NCBI GenBank assembly: GCA_022566535.1
Contig: JADFIR010000003.1
Span: forward strand, 62,001 to 126,000
Direction: 5' to 3'
DNA length: 64,000 bases
Source of the DNA: Planctomycetota bacterium
Lineage (GTDB): Bacteria > Planctomycetota > Phycisphaerae > Phycisphaerales > SM1A02
Within the stretch, counting starts at the first letter, position 1; each line of letters starts with the position of its first letter. The notes under the pieces are model-generated. The model was not told the DNA's origin. It saw only the letters and a list, made by a program, of their open reading frames with translations, and made no database searches. Below, in pieces: positions 41,377 to 49,291 of this stretch. The position numbers and the translations under genes are program-made.

Positions 41377-42012
41377 CCACCCGCCAACACCATGTGATCG
41401 AAACACTAATGTGATCTGCGCCGCGGTCGGGGCGGCGGGATCAATCAGCTGGGCGTTCCATCCCACTTGACGGGCTGCGGCAACATTCTCTTGCGTGTCG
41501 TCAAGAAAGAGGATCTCCGCACCGGCGTATCCCAACTGCCGCTCGACGAGTCGGTAGATCGACGGGTCGGGCTTGTGCAGGCCGATACGGTGTGAGGGCA
41601 GGTGATGGCGGATTCGCATCACCGCTGGGAACTCGCCCATCCGCACCCAATGCTCGTGATTGGTGTTGGAAAGGGTGGCGGTGTCCAGGCCCCCCTGGTG
41701 CAGGCGGTGAACCAGCTCGTTGATCCCCTCGTATTCGGTCAGCAACCATGCGCGGTGGATGCCGAGAATCTCCGCCGGGCTGTACAACCCGCCGACCAGA
41801 GTGCTGGCCTGCTGAGCGAACGTTTGGCCGTCGATGCGGCCGGTTTGATATTGCACGATTAGAGCTGCCCGGGCGGGCTTGGTCTGTTTCCACCGCGACG
41901 GGTCGCGCACATCAAGCCCGGCCGCGGCGCAGCCTTCGGCCCATGTCCGACAAATGCGCAGCACAACCCCGCCCAGATCGAAACACACCAGTCGAATCCG
42001 AGTCTCGTTCAT
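41365..42012 (-). CDS. HAD-family hydrolase (YihX-like)
   Basis: 215 residues. Motif I 'LVCFDLGGVVLRI' holds the nucleophile Asp, motif II 'TATLSNTNHEHW' the Ser/Thr, 'IGLHKPDPSIYRL' the Lys of motif III and 'EILFLDDTQENVAAARQVGW' the acidic motif IV. The second Asp of motif I is replaced by Gly, as in YihX/dehalogenase-type HADs, so a sugar phosphatase or dehalogenase-like role is possible; substrate unknown. It is convergent with and overlaps truD by 12 bases. Confidence 0.87.
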   Translation of the reverse strand: MNETRIRLVCFDLGGVVLRICRTWAEGCAAAGLDVRDPSRWKQTKPARAALIVQYQTGRIDGQTFAQQASTLVGGLYSPAEILGIHRAWLLTEYEGINELVHRLHQGGLDTATLSNTNHEHWVRMGEFPAVMRIRHHLPSHRIGLHKPDPSIYRLVERQLGYAGAEILFLDDTQENVAAARQVGWNAQLIDPAAPTAAQITLVFRSHGVGGWSAV

Positions 42013-42650
42013 CTGCGATGAAATCGTAGTCCAGGTCCAGACGCTGATCGCGTGTCTTGGCGCCGATCATCTTGTTTGGGAGCACGAAAACCCGTAGCCC
42101 TCGGCTTTGCCGGGGGATCATGCGCCAGCATTGCGGGATTCAACCGCCCGGCGAAGCGCGGCCGTCTCGCCGTTTCCTGTCTTTGACTTGGCTCGAGCGC
42201 ACTATACCGATGCAATCAGTACGAGCCAGATGCTGGCGGTGGTCACGAGGAGAGCCGGGAAGCTAATCAGATTCACGACCAGCGCTGACCAGGATCGGGT
42301 GATATTCGGGGATATTCGGGACAGTCACCTATTTATGTCCTGGCTGAGTAGTCCATTCATCAAGGTGTGCTCGCCTTGGTGCGTTTGCGCTTGGGTCGGA
42401 CGACGGCAGGCTTTGGCGGTCGACCCACTGCCGCCGCGCCGACCCATTCTCGGCCCGTTTACGGCAGGTCGGACCCCATCGCTCGACATATCGACCGGGT
42501 GATGCGCGAGCTTCGGTCCAAAGGTTGGTCACCGCCGAGCGATGACGAGTTCGCCTGCTAGCCTAGGCAGGTCGGGACAGTTACCACTTCTTTTCGCGCA
42601 ACAGCCATGAACGGAAGCAGGGGGTCGGGAGTCGTTTCTTTCCTGCGCCG
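42013..42650. other. 638-bp intergenic region with RAYT-type border repeats
   Basis: No complete gene. It contains an exact 10-bp tandem GATATTCGGG (42301-42320), a CGGGACAGTCACCTATTT string (42317-42334) and a second CGGGACAGTTACCA (42573-42586) in the same orientation. Between them a short basic frame ends 'RHIDRVMRELRSKGWSPP' with a stop at 42561. I recall GGGACAGTCACC strings as common borders of REP-associated (RAYT) elements, so this may be a gutted element. The rest is unremarkable. Confidence 0.45.
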
Positions 42651-42881
42651 CTACGCCAGGGCGTCGAACAACACGCCGAGTTGATCAACTTGCAGCCTGG
42701 CTACGCCGCCCTGGCGAACGGCCCGTGCTTGGTCTTCGAGGGCCTGGAGGGCCTTGGCCAACGAATCATCGAGTAGGCCGAAGGTAGCGAGGGCCTGGCT
42801 GAACTGTTTCGCCCTCATCTCGCCGCGCAGCCCGGCTGCGATCGCTGCGAACCCCGGGCTTGAGACCGCGGAAATGCTCAT
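42651..42881 (-). CDS. Small helical hypothetical protein
   Basis: 76 residues, starting 'MSISAVSSPGFAAIAAGLRG' and ending 'LDQLGVLFDALA'-like sequence; mostly amphipathic helix with many Ala, Leu and Gln. No signal peptide, no membrane helix and no family I recognise. It is kept because the codon pattern and composition look protein-like and the start is well placed; it lies divergent from the phosphate transporter gene. No clear ribosome site. May be an artefact. Confidence 0.4.
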   Translation of the reverse strand: MSISAVSSPGFAAIAAGLRGEMRAKQFSQALATFGLLDDSLAKALQALEDQARAVRQGGVARLQVDQLGVLFDALA

Positions 42882-42991
42882 GGCGATAGGATCGACGCAT
42901 CGGCGGAGTTGCTTGAGCGCTGAGTCGGCTTCCTTGTCGGCCGGGCCGGCCGGGGGGGAACATTGGTTGGACCATCAGGGTTGGGTGGGCG

Positions 42992-44110
42992 ATGACGGTC
43001 GTATTACTGATTCTGGCCGCGCTGCTGCTGAGCTATGCCAACGGCGCCAACGACAACTTCAAGGCGGTGGCGACGGTCTATGGCTCTTGGACGCTGAGTT
43101 ACCGGGCGGCGCTGCGGCTGGCGACGGCGGCTCAACTTGCCGGCTCGATCGCGTCGGTGTTCCTGGCCGGGGCGCTGCTGAAGGCCTTCAGCGGCAAGGG
43201 GCTGGTCCCTGAGGCGACGGTGGCAGACCCGCGATTTCTTGTCGCGGTGGGGCTGGCTGCCGCGGCGACGGTGCTGCTGGCGACGCGATTGGGTATGCCC
43301 GTGTCCACCACCCACGCGATGATCGGCGGGCTCGTGGGGGCGGGTTTGGCGGTCGCTCCGACCCAACTGCTGTGGTCGGGTCTGGCCGGAAAGTTCGTCC
43401 TGCCGCTGCTGATCAGTCCCGTGCTCGCCACCGCAGGGGCGGCCATCATCTATCCCATCGCCCGTACCGGTCGCAAGCGCCTGGGTATCAATGAGGGGAG
43501 TTGTGTGTGCATCGCCCAGCGTTTCGAGCCGGTGGCGATCACGGGTGAAGGCGCGATGGTCCTGGCCCGCACGGGAATTGCTCTGACCGCCGATCAAGCT
43601 GGACAATGCCAACGGCGGTACGAGGGCTCGGTGGTGGGCATCTCGGCGCAGCGGATCCTGGACTGCCTGCACCTGACCTCGGCGGCGGCGCTGGGGTTTG
43701 CCCGCGGGCTCAACGACACGCCGAAGATCATGGCGATTCTGGTGGGCGCGGCATGGTCGGGGCTCGGGGCGACGAGCTCACTGTTGCTCATCGCTGTCGT
43801 CATGGCCGCCGGTGGGCTGCTTCATTCGGGCAGGATCGCCGCCACGCTTGGCACGCGGATCACTCAGATGAATCACGGCCAGGGCTTTGTGGCCAACATC
43901 GTCGCCAGCTCACTGGTCATCGGGGCGTCGGTGATCGGATCGCCGGTTTCGACCACCCACATCTCCACCGGGGCGATCTTCGGCATCGGCTTGTGGACGG
44001 GCAAGGCGCATTGGAACGTGGTGGGGCAGATCGTCGGGGCGTGGGTGGCGACACTGCCGCTGGCTCTGCTGCTGGGATACGTGGTCGCATTGGCCTGGGT
44101 AGGCATTTGA
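42992..44110 (+). CDS. pit: PiT-family inorganic phosphate transporter
   Basis: 372 residues, about ten transmembrane helices. The two family signatures are 'LLSYANGANDNFKAVATVYG' at the N terminus and 'ALGFARGLNDTPKIMAIL' in the second half, the inverted repeats that bind phosphate and cation. 'TRLGMPVSTTHAMIGGLVGAG' and 'GSPVSTTHISTGAIFGIG' are the paired STTH loops. The central cytoplasmic region is short. Known members are low-affinity H+- or Na+-coupled carriers; the ion here is not determined. Start ATG 42992 with weak context. Confidence 0.92.
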   Translation: MTVVLLILAALLLSYANGANDNFKAVATVYGSWTLSYRAALRLATAAQLAGSIASVFLAGALLKAFSGKGLVPEATVADPRFLVAVGLAAAATVLLATRLGMPVSTTHAMIGGLVGAGLAVAPTQLLWSGLAGKFVLPLLISPVLATAGAAIIYPIARTGRKRLGINEGSCVCIAQRFEPVAITGEGAMVLARTGIALTADQAGQCQRRYEGSVVGISAQRILDCLHLTSAAALGFARGLNDTPKIMAILVGAAWSGLGATSSLLLIAVVMAAGGLLHSGRIAATLGTRITQMNHGQGFVANIVASSLVIGASVIGSPVSTTHISTGAIFGIGLWTGKAHWNVVGQIVGAWVATLPLALLLGYVVALAWVGI

Positions 44111-44180
44111 CGCGCCGATCCACGGCGGCTGAGCGGTCATCGGTTGGCCAAACCAGTGGGCGTGCCTATGGTGAACGCTT

Positions 44181-45092
44181 ATGTCGGGGTCCAGAGCGAT
44201 TACGATCGGCTCGTTCGACGGCGTGCATCTTGGTCACACCGAATTGATCAAGGCGGCGCGTTCGGCTGTTGGGCAACAAGGCACTGTGATTGCGCTGTCA
44301 TTCGATCCGCATCCGCTGTGTGTGCTTCGGCCGAACGCCGCCCCGAAACGATTGTCCAGCTTCCAACAGCGCCGCGAATGGTTGACGCAGGCGGGGGCGG
44401 ATGAGGTGGCGGCGCTGCGGCCGACCAATGAGTTTCTCAACCAATCGCCGGAGACGTTCGTGACGTGGGTCGTGAAGCAGTACACTCCCGGCGTGATCGT
44501 GGAGGGGGCTGACTTCCGCTTCGGGCGGGGTCGAGCCGGATCGACCGCCACGCTCCAGGAGCTTCAGAAGTCGCACGGATACCGAGCCGTCATCATCGAT
44601 GCGGTGCACGCGGCGCTGTCGGATCACACCATGGCCGAAGTAAGCAGCACGCTGGTTCGCTGGCTGGTGTCGCATGGCCGGGTCCGCGATGCGGCCCTGA
44701 TGCTCGGCCGGCCGTATGAGTTGTGCGGTGAGGTTGTCCAGGGTGATCGGCGTGGCGGTGGTACGCTGGGCGTGCCTACCGCCAATATCGACCACGGGGA
44801 GTATCTTCTACCGGCTGAGGGGATTTATTCGGGTAGTGCGATCGGCCCCGACGGTCGAGAGTATCGGGCCGCCATCAGCGTGGGGACCAAACCAACCTTT
44901 GGCGAGAACCCCTGCGTGTGCGAAGTCCATTTGATCGGCTACCAGGGGAAGCTCAATGATTATGGCTGGACGATTCGCCTGCAATTCCACGATTGGATAC
45001 GCGATCAGATCGCTTACGAGCGAGTTGAATCATTGGTCGATCAGCTTCATCGCGATATTGAGTGCATTCAGGAAGCAGGGGTCAGGGGCTAG
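44181..45092 (+). CDS. ribF: Bifunctional riboflavin kinase/FAD synthetase
   Basis: 303 residues. It makes FMN then FAD from riboflavin. FAD synthetase domain about 1-180: 'AITIGSFDGVHLGHTELIKA' (HxGH nucleotidyltransferase motif) and 'EGADFRFGRGRAGST'. Riboflavin kinase domain about 190-300: 'GTLGVPTANIDHGEYLLPAE' and 'YRAAISVGTKPTFGENPCVC' with the PTAN motif. Complete length. It lies 70 bases after the PiT gene and 67 bases before the DHH gene, possibly one transcript. Confidence 0.95.
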   Translation: MSGSRAITIGSFDGVHLGHTELIKAARSAVGQQGTVIALSFDPHPLCVLRPNAAPKRLSSFQQRREWLTQAGADEVAALRPTNEFLNQSPETFVTWVVKQYTPGVIVEGADFRFGRGRAGSTATLQELQKSHGYRAVIIDAVHAALSDHTMAEVSSTLVRWLVSHGRVRDAALMLGRPYELCGEVVQGDRRGGGTLGVPTANIDHGEYLLPAEGIYSGSAIGPDGREYRAAISVGTKPTFGENPCVCEVHLIGYQGKLNDYGWTIRLQFHDWIRDQIAYERVESLVDQLHRDIECIQEAGVRG

Positions 45093-45159
45093 GAGTTAGT
45101 AGTTAGGGGTGTTAGCGATGGGCGGGAGTGAACGCGTTGGGCTCGAAGTTGAGCGGAAT

Positions 45160-46173
45160 ATGAGCGAGTACAGCTCCAATGCCAGCGTTGAGCAGATTGC
45201 CGGGCGCATCGAAGCCGCCCGCCGAATCCTGCTGACGACTCACATCAAGCCCGATGGCGATGGGCTGGGCGCCGCTTTGGCGATTGCGCGGGCAGTGCAG
45301 TCCCGGGGGCGCTGCGCCGACATCTTTCTCATGGGGCCCGTGGAGCCGAGGCTCCGCGATATTATCGCCGACACTCCGATCCATTTGGTTGAGGAGCAAC
45401 CGCCGGGTGATGAGTACGACCTGGTGGTGGTGCTGGACACCGGGTCGTGGTCGCAGCTGGGGCCGCTGGCGGGGTGGCTTCGCCCTCGCCGGGAGATCAT
45501 TGTTGGTATTGACCACCACGCGAAGGGCGATGACCTCGCGGCAATGCGGCTCGTCGATCCCCAAGCGGCATCAACGACGCAACTCTTGGTGCCGCTGCTT
45601 GAAGCAATGGGGTGCGAAATCACCCCAGGCGTCGGCGGCGTCGCCGAGGCTCTGTTCGTCGGGCTTGCGACCGACACCGGCTGGTTTCGCTTCTCCAGCG
45701 CCGATGGGCGAGCCCTACGATTGGCGGCGCGACTCCTGGAGCTGGGTGTGGACAAGACACGGCTTTACCAAATCATCGAGGAGAGGTTTCGACCGCAGCG
45801 CTTGGCGTTGCAGGCCCGCGCTCTGGCATCCCTGCAGTATGTACGAAATGGCGCCGTCGCCATCATGACGCTGGGTCGAGAAGATTTCCAGGCGACGGGC
45901 GGGGACGTGGAGGATATTCCGGAGCTGGTCAACACACCGATGTCGGTGAGAGCCGTGCAGGTGTCGGTCCTGTTGGTTGAAGCCGAGCGGAACAAGACAA
46001 AGATGAGCTTTCGTTCCAAGCCGCAGGTGAAGGGCGCCGATCACGATGTGGACGTGGATATGAACGTGCTCGCCCAACGGTTCGGCGGCGGCGGACACAG
46101 CCATGCGGCCGGGGCCCGCGTCACGATGGGAATCGACAAGGCGCTGGCCGCGGTCGTCGCAGCACTCGGCTGA
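45160..46173 (+). CDS. nrnA: DHH-family phosphoesterase (NrnA-like nanoRNase/pAp phosphatase)
   Basis: 337 residues from ATG 45160. DHH domain: 'LLTTHIKPDGDGLGAALAIA', 'YDLVVVLDTGSWSQLG' and 'EIIVGIDHHAKGDDLA', providing the two-metal site. The C-terminal DHHA1 domain ends with 'QRFGGGGHSHAAGARVTMG', which binds substrate. NrnA-type enzymes degrade 2-5 nt RNAs and 3'-phosphoadenosine-5'-phosphate. The gene-symbol call rests on domain order and length; RecJ-like paralogs are longer. Preceded by ribF. Confidence 0.87.
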   Translation: MSEYSSNASVEQIAGRIEAARRILLTTHIKPDGDGLGAALAIARAVQSRGRCADIFLMGPVEPRLRDIIADTPIHLVEEQPPGDEYDLVVVLDTGSWSQLGPLAGWLRPRREIIVGIDHHAKGDDLAAMRLVDPQAASTTQLLVPLLEAMGCEITPGVGGVAEALFVGLATDTGWFRFSSADGRALRLAARLLELGVDKTRLYQIIEERFRPQRLALQARALASLQYVRNGAVAIMTLGREDFQATGGDVEDIPELVNTPMSVRAVQVSVLLVEAERNKTKMSFRSKPQVKGADHDVDVDMNVLAQRFGGGGHSHAAGARVTMGIDKALAAVVAALG

Positions 46174-46449
46174 GCAGCCGCCAGTGTGATAATCCCCCGG
46201 CCACGAGGCCCGAACATCTGGAATCTTTCCCGAACAGGCAGATCATCTTTGCCGCCCAGGCCGTAGAAGTAAGGATAGGATCAGTGGCCTGTGACGGTTG
46301 ATTGGATCTTCCGGTTCCACCACTTGATCGGCGGCGTATGATGCGAACCTCACAAGCCCTGCGGCGTCAGACCGATGATAGGGAGGCCTTGGAAGCCCGA
46401 ATCGGGACATGGGGGCGCAGCGCTTGGCACCTTGGCGAGCTGATGTGAG

Positions 46450-48177
46450 ATGAACGAGATCAGGTCGGTATTGAGGATCGCCTCCCGCCGGCTCGAGCTG
46501 AGCTCATTGCTGGGCAGGGCCCACCTCGTGATCGTCGTGTTGGGGTTCGCGGTGGTGGTGGTGCTGTTGGTCGAACGCCTCGGCGAGGCGACGTTCGTGC
46601 CGTGGCGATGGGTGATGCCCGCCGTGGCTGCGGCGGGGTTGATCGTCGCCGGCCGGTGGTGGTTTGCTTCTCGGCGCAGCGCCATTCAGGTGGCCGTCGA
46701 GGTGGATCATCGGCTGGATCTGCGCGAGAAGCTGTCCACCGCATTGCACTGTCGGGATCGTCAGGATGCGTTTGCCCGGGCCGCGATCCAAGACGCGGTT
46801 CACGCCGCCCGCGAGCCCAAGGTTCACGAGGAGGTTCGCCGGCGCTTCGCCGTCACGTCGCCTCGGCGGTGGTGGCTTAGTCCGCTGGCGATCTTGTTAG
46901 CGATCGTGGTGTCGTTCGTTGAGCCGCTTGACCTCTTTGCGGCTGACGATCCCGCGCAGGACCCGGCCGTCGCGCAGACGTGGCAAGAGCGCGACGAGGC
47001 GATCGAGGCCGTGATCAAGCCCATCGAGGAGAATCCCCAGCTGCGCGACGAGCTCTCGGATCTGCTCGGCGAGCTGACCAAGGAAGGCACCGATCCCGAC
47101 GCGTTCAAGAGCCGCCAGGACGTCAAACGTGATGCAATCAAGAAGCTGACCGACCTCAACAAGCGCCTCGATGAGATCATCAACGGCCCCAAGGGCATGA
47201 CCGCTGAGGCGATCCGACAGGCGCTCAAGCAACTGCGAACGCCGGAGGATGGACCGGCCAAGGATCTTGCCGACGCCCTGGCCGCAGGCGACTTCCAGGC
47301 GGCCCAGAACGCACTGGCGAAGCTACTGGCCGAGGTTCGTAACGGCGAGTTGAATGACGAGCAGAAGCGCCAGCTCGCCCAACAGCTCAATGATCTCGCC
47401 GAGCAGCTCCAGCAGCTTGCCCAGCAGCAGCAGGAGCTGGAGGAGCTGCTGAAGCAGGCGGGGCTCGACCCGCAACTAGCCCAGAATCCGCAGCTTCTTC
47501 AACAAGCGATCCAGAACAATCCGAACCTCAACGAACAGCAGAAGCAGCGGCTTCAACAGATGGCTCAGGCGCAGCAGGCGGCGGCCGGCATGTGCCGAGG
47601 CCTCGGCGGGGGGTTGGGGCAGATGGCGCAGGGAGTCATGGCCGGGCAGATCGGGCCGGCCGGCGAACTCCTGGGCGACCAACTCAGCCAGCTCGAAGCG
47701 ATGCAGCTCATGCTTCAGCAGGCGCGGGCAGCGGCCAACGCCTGTCAGGGTCAGGCCCAGGGGCTCGGGCAAGGTCTGGGCATGCAAATGGCACTGCAAC
47801 AGTGGGTGCAGAGCAGCGGCGGGGCCTTTGGTAATCGAGGCCAAGGCGCCGGCGGCCAAGCCCCCATCTCCCCCACGCCCTTCGGCAAGAAGATCGTCCA
47901 GGCACCCATCAAAACCACCGCGGGTGACATCATCGCGCGCCAGTTCATCGACGGGCCGCAGATTGTCGGCCAGTCCCGCGCCCAACTGCGCCAGGTCGCC
48001 GCCGCCGTGGACCGGGGCTTTGATGAAGCGCTCAACGATGAGCAGTTGCCGCGCAAGTACCACGAGGCACACATGCACTACTTCGGTGAGCTGAAGAAGC
48101 TGGTCGAAGTCGTCCAAGACAGCCGCGACGAGTCTGCTGAGCCCGCACCCGTAGATGAACCCGAGTCCGGCGATTGA
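46450..48177 (+). CDS. Planctomycete membrane protein with Gln-rich coiled coil
   Basis: 575 residues. Two N-terminal hydrophobic helices ('LVIVVLGFAVVVVLLVERLG', 'WVMPAVAAAGLIVAG') and another near residue 150 ('LSPLAILLAIVVSFV') anchor a long alpha-helical domain rich in Gln, Leu and Glu ('QQLNDLAEQLQQLAQQQQEL'), then a Gly/Gln-rich linker. The C terminus is helical and acidic. I do not recognise a named family. It overlaps the following binding-protein gene by 23 bases, so translation is coupled, and it heads the ABC/vWA/MoxR block. Confidence 0.7.
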   Translation: MNEIRSVLRIASRRLELSSLLGRAHLVIVVLGFAVVVVLLVERLGEATFVPWRWVMPAVAAAGLIVAGRWWFASRRSAIQVAVEVDHRLDLREKLSTALHCRDRQDAFARAAIQDAVHAAREPKVHEEVRRRFAVTSPRRWWLSPLAILLAIVVSFVEPLDLFAADDPAQDPAVAQTWQERDEAIEAVIKPIEENPQLRDELSDLLGELTKEGTDPDAFKSRQDVKRDAIKKLTDLNKRLDEIINGPKGMTAEAIRQALKQLRTPEDGPAKDLADALAAGDFQAAQNALAKLLAEVRNGELNDEQKRQLAQQLNDLAEQLQQLAQQQQELEELLKQAGLDPQLAQNPQLLQQAIQNNPNLNEQQKQRLQQMAQAQQAAAGMCRGLGGGLGQMAQGVMAGQIGPAGELLGDQLSQLEAMQLMLQQARAAANACQGQAQGLGQGLGMQMALQQWVQSSGGAFGNRGQGAGGQAPISPTPFGKKIVQAPIKTTAGDIIARQFIDGPQIVGQSRAQLRQVAAAVDRGFDEALNDEQLPRKYHEAHMHYFGELKKLVEVVQDSRDESAEPAPVDEPESGD

Positions 48178-49291
48178 TTCAACGTTGCTCCAACGTGCGT
48201 GGCAGGTCGCTATCCGGCGCCGGGAAGTGAAGCTGTGCCTGTGGTTGGGAGCGTTGGCGGCTGCGGTTGCAGTACTGACCACGGGTTGCGAACACTCGTC
48301 GGACACCCGGCGCGTTGTTCTCTATGTCTCGGCTGACGATCACCTTGTCCGCCAGGTGATCGCCGAGTTCGAGCAACAGACCGGCATTCGCGTCGATTTC
48401 GTCGGCGACATCGAGCAGAACAAGACCACCGGGCTCGTCGGCCGTCTTCGCGCCGAGGCCGACAACCCTCAAGCCGATGTGTTCTGGTCGTCTGAAGTGT
48501 TCATGACGATCAAGCTGGCTGAGGAAGGGGTGCTCGAACCCTATGATTCCCCGGCCACGGCCGATTGGCCCCGCGAGTTCCGTGATCCTCAGGGCCGGTG
48601 GTATGGGTTTGCCGCCAGAGCGAGGGTGATCGTCTATGCCCCGGATCGCGTGGCTGAAAATGAGCTTCCCAAGACGTGGATGGACTTGACCGACCCGCCG
48701 TTCAAAGGCCGAATCGTGATGGCCGATCCGCGGTTCGGCACGACCGGCGGCCATCTTGGGGCGATGAAGGCGTATTGGTCTCGCCTGGTCGCACCCGCGT
48801 ACTACGAAGCGTTTCTGATGGGGTTGGCCGACAACGAGGTCCGCATGCTGCCCAGTGGCAATGCCGGTGTGGTGGCGGCGGTGGCGACCGGCGAGGCCGA
48901 TCTGGGCTTCACCGACACCGACGACGTCTGGGCCGCACAGGCCCGCGGGTTTGACGTCAAGCTTATCTACGCTCGACACGGCATCGCCGGCGCAGCCGGC
49001 GCCGGCACGCTGCTCATTCCCAACACAGTCGCTCGCGTCAAGGCGGGACCGAATCCGCACACCGCCGGCCGGCTCATCGACTTCCTCCTCTCCGAGCCCG
49101 TCGAGCGGATGCTCGCCGAGTCGGTGTCGCACAACGTCCCGGTCCGCGAGGAGTTGGCCGGAGACTATCCGCAGTATGCCGTGCCCGATCCGTTGAGGAT
49201 CGACTATCGACGAGCTGCGAATGTGATGAGCGGGGCCGTCGAGCAGGCGATACGCTATCTGAATCCAAGAGCCGATGAGCATGCACGGTAG
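48155..49291 (+). CDS. Iron-type ABC transporter substrate-binding lipoprotein
   Basis: 378 residues. A basic N terminus and hydrophobic stretch end in a lipobox-like 'LAAAVAVLTTGCEHSS'. The mature part is a class II periplasmic binding protein of the FutA/AfuA/2-aminoethylphosphonate type: 'VVLYVSADDHLVRQVIAEFE', 'IRVDFVGDIEQNKTTGLVG', 'ADVFWSSEVFMTIKLAEEGV', 'GYFAARARVIVY'-like block and 'GLADNEVRMLPSGNAGVVAA'. Ferric iron or phosphonate is the likely substrate. It overlaps the genes on both sides (23 and 17 bases). No ATPase gene is in the cluster. Confidence 0.87.
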   Translation: MNPSPAIDSTLLQRAWQVAIRRREVKLCLWLGALAAAVAVLTTGCEHSSDTRRVVLYVSADDHLVRQVIAEFEQQTGIRVDFVGDIEQNKTTGLVGRLRAEADNPQADVFWSSEVFMTIKLAEEGVLEPYDSPATADWPREFRDPQGRWYGFAARARVIVYAPDRVAENELPKTWMDLTDPPFKGRIVMADPRFGTTGGHLGAMKAYWSRLVAPAYYEAFLMGLADNEVRMLPSGNAGVVAAVATGEADLGFTDTDDVWAAQARGFDVKLIYARHGIAGAAGAGTLLIPNTVARVKAGPNPHTAGRLIDFLLSEPVERMLAESVSHNVPVREELAGDYPQYAVPDPLRIDYRRAANVMSGAVEQAIRYLNPRADEHAR

